Positions 56,801 to 64,000 of a DNA stretch of 64,000 nt are shown here, piece by piece. The stretch is taken from the NCBI GenBank assembly GCA_037501455.1, contig CM074862.1, positions 78,580,501 to 78,644,500 on the forward strand, given 5' to 3'. This DNA is from Lantana camara (taxonomy: Eukaryota > Streptophyta > Magnoliopsida > Lamiales > Verbenaceae). The notes beneath the pieces were generated by a model, which worked only from the letters and a program-made list of their open reading frames with translations, was not told where the DNA came from and made no database searches. Each line of letters begins with the position of its first letter. The first letter of the stretch is position 1. A program made the translations under genes and the position numbers.

Positions 56801-57005
56801 ATCGAAAACGAAAACGAATACAAACGAAGTAAGAACGAAACAAAGAGAACAAATACGTACAAATAAGTCACATAAGGTCAAATACGTTCAAGTAATTCAA
56901 ATATATCACATAAAAGTATAATAGACACATAATTAATTAATTAAAAGCACACATAGCTCACCCGTGAAGGCGTACCTGGAAAGGCCGGACGAGCGGGATG
57001 TTACA
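53888..57005 (-). repeat. F3 3' LTR
   Basis: 3,118 bp, nearly identical to 59670-62786; differences seen include single bases at about 54835, 54891 and 54955 and an A-run indel near 55868. It contains GC-rich hairpins at 55655-55676, 55705-55724 and 55738-55759, the last identical to one in the F1 LTR. ORFs inside (for example 54732-55178 and 55521-55868) overlap on both strands and look non-coding. Confidence 0.93.
55655..55759. promoter_or_regulatory. Cluster of GACAC hairpins in the F3 LTR
   Basis: Perfect inverted repeats with 4-nt loops: arms CTGAGACAC/GTGTCTCAG (55655-55676), GGTGACAC/GTGTCACC (55705-55724) and CCGAGACAC/GTGTCTCGG (55738-55759). An imperfect one lies at about 55623-55640. 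Same set in the other F3 LTR near 61437-61542. Confidence 0.75.
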
Positions 57006-58445
57006 AACTCCCCTCCTTCAAAAGGACCTGTCCTCAGGTCCTAAGCGAGACCTTTGAGGGCACTAGAGCGATCCCAACTCCACGCTTCCGCTGTGCTACT
57101 CTGATCCAAAAGTTGTAACTCCTCGGGACATTGCTTCCTTAATTAGGAATGAGGAAGACTTCTCGTGTCCCGATCACTCGGTGGTATTCACCAAATCCGA
57201 GTGAATCCCCTTACTTTAGCAAACTTTGGTTGCTTCTACTTCTGATTAACATTTAAAAGTAGTTGGGGAAAACTACCGGTTCTTGGTGTTCGGTCTTCTA
57301 CCGAAAGCACTTTAGACATTGCTACACTAAGTCTACAATGCCTCTTCTTGTGCCACACTCTTACCGGTTCTTCAAGTCTCGTACCATGAGTGGAATTAGT
57401 CTCGTGACTAAGCACTTCTTGAGACACAGGCTCCAATCCTCCGTAGCAGCGCACAACCGAAGTCTTCCTTAGTACCTCGATCGTGACGAAGAAGTTTGAG
57501 TATCCTCGTGTAATCAAGGTAACTCCCTTCAAAAGCCTTATCCACTCGAACCCTGCCTCTTCCTTGTCTTTCATGTCATGGGGCGACACTTGAGACTTAA
57601 TCTCTGAGGCAATTCTCGGTTCTTCTACCAAAATGCGTAGTCGACCATACCCTTGTTGAAACCACACTCAGCTAAGACCACAGAACACTGAAGAAGGACT
57701 AACGACTCCTCGAAGCAAGCATGAAGGGTATTTATCTCTCACCGTTAACCTGTGCAGCCCACGGTAATATTCTTATCCTAAATCCCGCCTTCTTCTAAAA
57801 GGGGACTAAGATACTCCACAAAGAAGTATTCACAAGGATGAAATTACCTTCTAAGAGCTCGTCAACTACGACTTGACTCCAACAACCTCGCTAGAATCCA
57901 CCGAAAGAGAAACTCTAAGCACAAAATAATTCCGGGATAAAGATCACGACAACCTCGATGTCCTAATTAGGTGGAAACGAATTCCATCTTCAAAGAAACA
58001 CCAAAGGTGGCTTACTTCGATCTTTGTCTCCTTAAGCTTGGCTCGATCTCTAAGTTAACTCAAAGGAAAGCCACGAAGCTTATCGCACCGTCCCGGAATT
58101 ACCAACCACTACTACAAAGGGTATCAACGGGCTAGCCTTCCATCTAACACCCGGAGATACTGTTAAGCCCCGAATGGACGTCCTAAAAGCAACCACCCAC
58201 GCCTATGGTAACACCGTTACCCTGACAAAACTAGGCGCCTTCAAGAAAAACCACCGGAAAAGAACCAACCACCGAACGAGCTCGGCCCTCGCAACTCACC
58301 AACCACTCGACACTCTTCTCCCCAAACTCTCTCCAAAGAGAGAGGCAACACAAAAGAGAAAAGAAAAGAGAAAACATAAGCAAGCAAGCAAGTAATAACA
58401 AAACACGCAAGCACTGAAACAACAAGAAAAGGAAAGTAATACCAA
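57006..58445 (-). pseudogene. F3 pol debris and polypurine tract
   Basis: 57006-57024 is the PPT (minus: TTTGAAGGAGGGGAGTT). The rest has no long frame with pol domains. The minus strand near 57775-57725 still reads like the RT block that in F1/F2 is [15 protein letters not shown] (here YRGLHRLTVRDKYP), so a gypsy pol was once present but is shortened from about 3.5 kb to 1.4 kb and scrambled. The 143-residue ORF at 57667-57236 has no recognisable domain and its reality is doubtful. Confidence 0.65.
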
Positions 58446-59447
58446 TTAAATAAAATGCATGTATGTAGTGCCATGAATGCTTGGTGTACCTTTCACCATG
58501 GCGGTAGTGTCGATCTTGACAACCTGTTCTTCCTCTTCTGTCATATTCACTTGGATTGGGCTTGGAGTCTTGGAATCATGGCTCTTTGTAATCCTTGGAT
58601 TCCTAGTCTTCGGGCAACTGTTCACCTTATGTCTCGGTTCCCCACACTTGTAACATCTCCCAAGTTTCTTTCGGCAAACTTCTTTGGTGTGATTAGGGCC
58701 TTGACAATAAGAGCATTGAATTATCTCCAATGGAAGAGGTATCGGATCCATCTTTGGTGGTTGAAGTTTCTTCTTCTTGGTGTAGTCGACCTCTTGAAGT
58801 TCTTGGGTTTCCTCTCGGAACATAGGCCTCTTATTTGAGTTTAAGCTTGATCCTGGATTATATCCCTCCTTAAAAATGTGAAACTTCACCTCTTGCTTAT
58901 TCATTTCATCTTGAACCACTCTTCTAACTTCCTTGGACCATTTATGTACCGATGAGCTTTGGAAAGCTTGTTGAATCTCGTCTCTACGCCTTTGTATATA
59001 TTCCCGGACCTTAGGGCAATCTTGGTTAGCTCTCGAGCTTTCTAGTTCCATCATAAGATCATCCATCATCTTCACTTCTTGCTCAAGATTTAGGAATTCT
59101 TGGAGTCTCCTAATCAATTCATTGGGAGGGATATACTTGTAGCAAAATTCTCGGATAAATTTCTCCCAATGGAACTCTTTCCCAGACTTCTTTAGATGTG
59201 ATCTTATTTCCTTGAACCATTTTGAAGCTTCACCTTGTAGTAAGCGGAAAGTGTGTCTTACTCTCTCTTGTGAGGTTCCCGAACATTTTCCCCAAATCCA
59301 CAATACCACGGAGAGCCACTCCTCTGCATTAACACTATCGCCTCCAAGCCAATTCGGTGGATTAAAGCCCTCAAACTTCCTTGAGACCGAAGAAACTTGT
59401 TTCTCTTGTTTTCCTTTTGATGAAATATGTTGGTATGAAAAACTCAT
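58446..59447 (-). CDS. F3 Gag with two zinc knuckles
   Basis: 333 residues, uninterrupted. The N-terminus MSFSYQHISSKGKQEKQVSS lacks the Pro/Arg-rich start of F1 and F2. The gag core follows (KFEGFNPPNWLGGDSVNAEE, LLQGEASKWFKEIRSHLKK, KFIREFCYKYIPPNELIRRL), then a coiled-coil-like middle (EQEVKMMDDLMMELESS) and a Lys-rich linker. Two CCHC knuckles are CSYCQGPNHTKEVC and CYKCGEPRHKVNSC. The last residues (TTAMVKGTPSIHGTTYMHF) match the entry to protease but end before any DxG motif. Gag coats element RNA in cytoplasmic particles; an intact gag without pol suggests it is kept for packaging while enzymes come from related elements. Confidence 0.9.
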   Translation of the reverse strand: MSFSYQHISSKGKQEKQVSSVSRKFEGFNPPNWLGGDSVNAEEWLSVVLWIWGKCSGTSQERVRHTFRLLQGEASKWFKEIRSHLKKSGKEFHWEKFIREFCYKYIPPNELIRRLQEFLNLEQEVKMMDDLMMELESSRANQDCPKVREYIQRRRDEIQQAFQSSSVHKWSKEVRRVVQDEMNKQEVKFHIFKEGYNPGSSLNSNKRPMFREETQELQEVDYTKKKKLQPPKMDPIPLPLEIIQCSYCQGPNHTKEVCRKKLGRCYKCGEPRHKVNSCPKTRNPRITKSHDSKTPSPIQVNMTEEEEQVVKIDTTAMVKGTPSIHGTTYMHFI

Positions 59448-59648
59448 CCTGAGATAAGAGAAATGATTCCAAAATATCGATGCATGCAGGGTTTAGTACA
59501 TGTTCATGTGAACTATTAACTTAATTAAACCAAATAATTCAAATAATTCACATAAAAGATGAGAATGAATGCAAACAATCATATAATCCTAAGCCGAACG
59601 ACCTAGACAAACCGGACATGACGCTAGAGCTCTGGTTTTGCAATCCAG

Positions 59649-59661
59649 AGCTCTGATACCA
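59649..59661 (-). promoter_or_regulatory. F3 primer-binding site (initiator-Met tRNA)
   Basis: The minus strand reads TGGTATCAGAGCT, 8 nt from the 5' LTR start at 59670. Confidence 0.93.
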
Positions 59662-59669
59662 CTTACAGA

Positions 59670-62600
59670 TGTAACACCCCGGAGCGGAGGGCGCCACATC
59701 CCCCGCACCATAGTTCAACACGGGTATCGAAAGGGGAACTCCATCCCCGTATCGAACCATGGCGAACGGGTGACAAACAAAATCAACTCTAGGCTAGGCG
59801 GTCTAGACCCTGAACAGAGTGCGCAATAAATTAAATCAGAAGTGCGAAAGCCACAGGATCACAAAACAAACCAATTACAGATATAAAAGTTCAGAAAGAG
59901 ATATACATATTTCAACAAACTATGCCCACCCCGGACTAAAGAAATATTCAAAGCTTCAGATTACAAAACATAACTTATACTTATTTATACATAGTACCAA
60001 ATATACGTAGTACCAAAGCGGGAAAGTAAATATGAAATGCAAGGACTCTACAAAGACTCGAACAACTCCCAAGACACGAAAGACAACTGCCGCCTAGCCA
60101 GACTCCCAACTGGGTACCTGCAAAGCTCAAAACAAAGGGGAAAAAGAGAAGAAGCAACGAGGGTCAGTCCTAGAGACTGGTGAGGGGGCTAACACACGCA
60201 CACATACGTATACATAAGAGCCAAGCATATACAAATCGGAAATGTTCATGAATCCGGAGTGGTTTTTACATTCCAAAAGGTGTTAACACGTGATACTATA
60301 TATACGAAGAAAGAGTTAGGACCCCAAAGGTCAAAATCTAACAAGTTTTACAAATTAGAAGTCCACCCCGTTTCATAAACCGTATCGGATACATAAGCAT
60401 AAAGCAAACCATATCGGATACAAAACATAAACGGAAACATGGCGAGAACGAGTTCTCACGCACACTTACTCAGATTAAAGCAAAACTCATAAAACAATCC
60501 CACCTTTACACCATTGGGGAAGAGAGGTGCCCCTCTCGATTCCCACTACAGAACAGAACGGATGAACCGGGGGATCCCGCCCGATTCCTTCGACGGCCAT
60601 GCCAAAATGCGCTCCATCGGCATAGGAGAACTAAGCCTCCCGTTGGTGGAGAAGTGCACAGGGGTCGTAACCGGCGACCCCAATGGTCGTCCCGGGTCTC
60701 CCTTACCCACAATCTCCGGGGCCCAAACAGATCACAGAACTCACACACATATCTCACAAAACGGATACTTAGCACAAAGGCTTCTCTTGTCAAAACTTAA
60801 CACGTACACACACCAACCCTTTTCGAAAACGAATAAACAAAACATAGCTTATATACATATAAAAGCCTTTTCAATGGATTTCAAAGCAAATGGGCCAATT
60901 CCCGTAAAATACATATTCAACACTTATTTATACGTATATATAGTTCGCATGCGGGCTTAAATTACAATTAGGGTTGTAGGTCATAATATCTAAAAAGGAA
61001 AGAAACCTCACCTCCGAGAAGCAACGGGAGCAAAGGAAGTAAACGAACGTCTAGAAGACCACCTCGTCAACCACGGAACGAACCTAAAGGCAAACAAAGG
61101 CAAAGAACAACCTTAGACTCAATATGAACCACATTAGACGCTCGGCGGATGTGTATGTATGTTCATGATGCAAAGGACATAAAATAAATTCACACTTAGG
61201 TCATATGAGAGCATGTGTTGCATATAAGTTCATAATTCACAAACGAGGGTCTAAAACAAGTCAAGGATCCAAAACATTAAGCTTAACACATAATGTAACA
61301 AGTTAATGAAGCATAAAAGTCATAAACAAGACAGGAAAGCTAACCAAAAGAAATGAAAAGGAAGCAAAGTCAAGCGAAGACGGGCGAAAAACGAGAATTC
61401 CTAGGGGACACGCCCGTGCCCCCCTGGAAGAACCAGCTGAGACACCCCCGTGTCTCAGTACAGGGGACGAGAAACGGAAACCAGAAGGTGACACGCCCGT
61501 GTCACCATCAAAGGACAAACCGAGACACCCCCGTGTCTCGGTACAGAAAGGACCAGACAGCAACCAACACATCAGATTTGGAGAGAAAAACAGGGGATTT
61601 CGGTGCAAGCTTAGGGAAGTCTCTAAAGCCAAAGAAAACACATAAACCAAACATGAAAATAACACTAATTCATCATAGATTCATGCCATATAAGTAGCAA
61701 CAACTTCAATCACCAAATATGTAAGAAACAAAGCAAGGAAAGGGGGAAGAAATGCATCAAGTTATCATCCAAATCTCAAGCACTCAACAATGGCCAATCA
61801 CTCATAATCAAACAACCATGAAAGGAGATGCAATAAATACATAGAATCAAGTCATAGAAGCAATATATCATCACCAAGAATCAAGGGAACAAGAAGGGAA
61901 ACAAGAATCATCAAATTCATCCATCCTCTACTATTCACATGCTTGCTAGAACTCAAGAATCCACCAATGAATTCAACTCAAATCCACATATAATAGAGAA
62001 GAGAGAGTGTAGATTACAATCATAAACTTACCTTTCGAATTTGAGAAGATTCGGATGTGATTTAAGCTCAAAATCATCAAGAATGGCCAAGGGTTTCTTC
62101 CTTCTCTTCTTGGAGCTGAAGTTGCTGCACTTTCCCTTCTTTTTCTTGGGTGTGGGACGAAATGGGGGAGTAGGAGAGAGTGAGGGATGGTTAGATACAT
62201 ATTAGTCAAGGTTAGAAGCTTAATTGGGGTTAAATGGGGTCCCACAAGTGAAGATTAGTCAACAAAAGGGTACTCTTAAGCACAAGGGCTCGTTCCAGTC
62301 GAAAAACGGGGAATCAAATGGGCTTAGAAAAATATGAATCCTGATTCTTTGTCTTGATTTCTTCGTTATGAGTCCAAAGCATCTTCCGGAATTCGAATCC
62401 GAATTCCCGAGCTCAAGTTACGCCTTCCGGAACACAAGGTGCGCTAAAGCTCGTTAGGCCCTTATGTCCCTAAAACATAAAACGGTTTTCAAAACCGTAT
62501 CAAACGAACTCAAAAACAAGTAACGAACACAAAGACACATACATAACACATATAAGTCACGCATAGCACGTAGTCACAAAAATCGAAAACGAAAACGAAT

Positions 62601-62786
62601 ACAAACGAAGTAAGAACGAAACAAAGAGAACAAATACGTACAAATAAGTCACATAAGGTCAAATACGTTCAAGTAATTCAAATATATCACATAAAAGTAT
62701 AATAGACACATAATTAATTAATTAAAAGCACACATAGCTCACCCGTGAAGGCGTACCTGGAAAGGCCGGACGAGCGGGATGTTACA
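59670..62786 (-). repeat. F3 5' LTR
   Basis: 3,117 bp, TG...CA, bordered by the TGCTG duplication (62787-62791). See 53888-57005 for comparison. Confidence 0.93.
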
Positions 62787-62791
62787 TGCTG

Positions 62792-63169
62792 GGCTCTGGC
62801 CTGGCGCTCCTCTGTCAATCGAGCCTCCATCTCTCTGGCATGCTCCCGGGCAATATCCCGATCAGTCCGGTGCCGTGCTGCCAAATCATGGTAACGAATA
62901 GCCTCCAGCCGAACCTCTCTCAATCTCAAGCTATCCTGTAGGTATTCATCCCGTTCAGTTTCCAGCTGATGAACGACCCTATTGGGGTACGAATACCCCT
63001 GGTGTCCCCTATCCTGCGCTCGCTGCCATGTATAGTAACGGGCCCTACCCCGGCGAACTACTGCTACTGTACGAGGGGGCTCAAGCTCCTCAAAATATGC
63101 CTCATCCTGCTCTCGCTGACTCAGGCTGTCCATAACTATAGTGAAAGCACACAGACTCGCACTGTCCAT
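62792..63169 (-). CDS. N-terminal half of the extra F2 ORF upstream of gag
   Basis: Between the F2 5' LTR and the F3 insertion. In-frame Mets at 63169 (MDSASLCAF) and 63133 (MDSLSQREQDE); the second starts the more conserved-looking text. Content: an acidic start (QDEAYFEELEPP), a basic patch (VRRGRARYYTWQRAQDRG), then about 70 Arg/Glu/Leu-rich residues resembling a coiled coil (ETERDEYLQDSLRLREVRLE, DIAREHAREMEARLTEERQA). The frame is open upstream into the LTR, which is probably chance. From 63133 it contributes 114 codons, and 53887-53555 continues it in phase. No family recognised; it is not part of standard gag-pol. Confidence 0.65.
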
Positions 63170-63276
63170 AACTACAGAGTAGGCACAGATATCAATACTA
63201 AGATGTAGAGTAAGTAAACTCAAAACATCCTCTATGCTTCGAGCTCCCAGGTTAAGTCTCTTCTTACTCAACCTGG

Positions 63277-63289
63277 GGCTCTGATACCA
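63277..63289 (-). promoter_or_regulatory. F2 primer-binding site (initiator-Met tRNA)
   Basis: The minus strand reads TGGTATCAGAGCC, 7 nt from the 5' LTR start at 63297. Confidence 0.93.
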
Positions 63290-63296
63290 CCTTAGC

Positions 63297-64000
63297 TGTA
63301 GCGCCCCAACGCCACAACCCCGCACCGTTGTATCACCCAAGTAACTAGGAAGCTTTATTACTCGAGAGATACTTCGGCGAACGGACAGAACATAACAAAG
63401 ATCAGAGTAACCAGTGTTGCCAACGCAGTGGAATTTCAGAATAATTTTAAACTTTTGAAAACATGAATGCAACACAGTAGTATATGCATAACCACAGAAA
63501 CAAGTAGCCATAATATTAACATAAAACCTTAGTCCAATAGGAAAACAAAGGAACATAATAAAAATGGAGTCCAAGTAATTCAGGTCGTAGCCTGAACAAG
63601 TTCTCATAGTAAAACATGCAACGTAAAGGTAGAGATAACCACGACTATGCAGGACAAAGGAAAAGTAACTAGCAATCCTTACTTAACAAAAGACCTCCTA
63701 CAGCTTCAAGATACCTCTAGGAAGCGCCGGGCTGCCTACCTGAAACCATGAGGTCAGAAAACAGGGTAGAGGTATTAGTCAAAGGGAATAAGTGAGGTAA
63801 TTTGCAGTAAGAAAGAGTAATTGGACTGGAAGGGTTTTGAAAGACTTTCTTAGCGAGTTTCCTCAAACCGGAAAGAAACTCTTTTATCTTAAAACGGGAT
63901 TTTTTATAAGCACACACATCAGAGGTTCTGGTTCATATATACTTTAAAACGGGAACAGGGTACGGGATATTTTCCAAAAGTATGAACCAGACTTTAAAAC
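63297..64000 (-). repeat. F2 5' LTR, first 704 bp (window ends inside)
   Basis: Matches 45078-45780 almost exactly; a few substitutions were seen, including the terminal T/C difference. The rest of the LTR and the right target duplication (expected ACCAT) are outside the window. Confidence 0.92.

Larger units (their letters stand above)
53888..62786 (-). mobile_element. Nested gypsy element F3, non-autonomous (gag only), with target duplication
   Basis: 8,899 bp between TGCTG duplications at 53883-53887 and 62787-62791, inside F2. LTRs 53888-57005 (3') and 59670-62786 (5') begin TGTAACACCCC and end GGGATGTTACA. Internal: PBS (59649-59661), an open gag (59447-58446) that stops as protease would begin, about 1.4 kb with only scraps of pol, then PPT. 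The LTRs differ at only a handful of sites. A young copy without enzymes implies movement by proteins supplied in trans. Confidence 0.93.
45078..64000 (-). mobile_element. Ty3/gypsy chromovirus F2 (Tekay/Del-like), right LTR cut by window end
   Basis: The left (3') LTR is 45078-48457. The right (5') LTR starts at 63297 and runs off the window. Minus-strand order: PBS (63277-63289), an extra upstream ORF (63169-62792 continuing at 53887-53555), gag-protease (52931-51237), RT-RNase H-integrase (51233-48849), chromodomain end (48852-48469), PPT, 3' LTR. The nested F3 element accounts for 53888-62786. The left flank is ACCAT (45073-45077); its partner is outside. Pol carries only one in-frame stop and one 1-nt frameshift that I can see. 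LTR segments compared (45078-45780 with 63297-64000) differ at only a few positions. Confidence 0.92.

Noticed and set aside
57236..57667. 143-residue ORF in F3 as a possible accessory gene
   Set aside because: No recognisable domain, sits in a scrambled pol region with RT remnants nearby, and lacks support from composition; left as debris.
62714..63607. The full 297-residue open frame containing the extra F2 ORF
   Set aside because: The first third is LTR sequence and the last part is F3 LTR; only 63169 (or 63133) to 62792 is treated as F2 ORF.

Overview
This is nuclear DNA of a flowering plant, probably a eudicot. The signs are one spliced annexin gene with GT-AG introns, strongly AT-rich intergenic DNA, and nested Ty1/copia and Ty3/gypsy LTR retrotransposons primed by initiator-Met tRNA. 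I cannot name the species. Only one host gene is convincingly intact. The window is a retrotransposon-dominated neighbourhood of that gene.

Layout. 1-3205: a possible exon pair of an unrecognised host gene (3-442), a 72-bp tandem duplication, and a Mutator-type MITE with a 9-bp target duplication (2670-2985). 3206-11884: a minus-strand copia element with target duplication TATTT; its RT core, RNase H and the start of its 3' LTR are deleted. 12411-16463: a roughly palindromic element built of two oppositely oriented GGGTCAAA-type minisatellites, split at 13564-15130 by a solo-LTR-like insertion. 17332-29356: a 12-kb minus-strand gypsy chromovirus (family F1) with 3.6-kb LTRs, target duplication ATATA and several coding lesions. 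29931-30453 and 31014-31197: two more TIR elements with 9-bp (or 8/9) target duplications.

32702-35774 (+): a six-exon annexin gene encoding 314 residues, closest in character to the Arabidopsis ANN1/ANN2 group. It keeps type II calcium sites in repeats I and IV. 36111-39557: AT-rich DNA with Helitron-type termini and a 402-bp tandem duplication. 39600-41250: a degenerate copy of the 29931 element, then about five copies of a roughly 190-bp tandem repeat. 41395-45077: a decayed Tat-type gypsy fragment.

45078-64000 (end): a second minus-strand gypsy chromovirus (F2), its right LTR cut by the window edge. Gag-protease, RT-integrase and chromodomain segments are separated only by one in-frame stop and one 1-nt frameshift. 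Upstream of gag F2 has an extra coiled-coil/acidic ORF. That ORF is interrupted by a third gypsy element (F3, 53888-62786, target duplication TGCTG). F3 has nearly identical 3.1-kb LTRs and an open gag but only pol debris, so it looks like a recently moved non-autonomous, gag-only element.

The items most worth following up are the extra F2 ORF, the gag-only F3 family, hairpins shared by the F1 and F3 LTRs, a 22-23 bp-periodic TATA-like array next to a W-box-like array in the F2 LTR, and the palindromic minisatellite element. All lengths, target duplications and repeat matches were read by eye; no alignment or database search was run.
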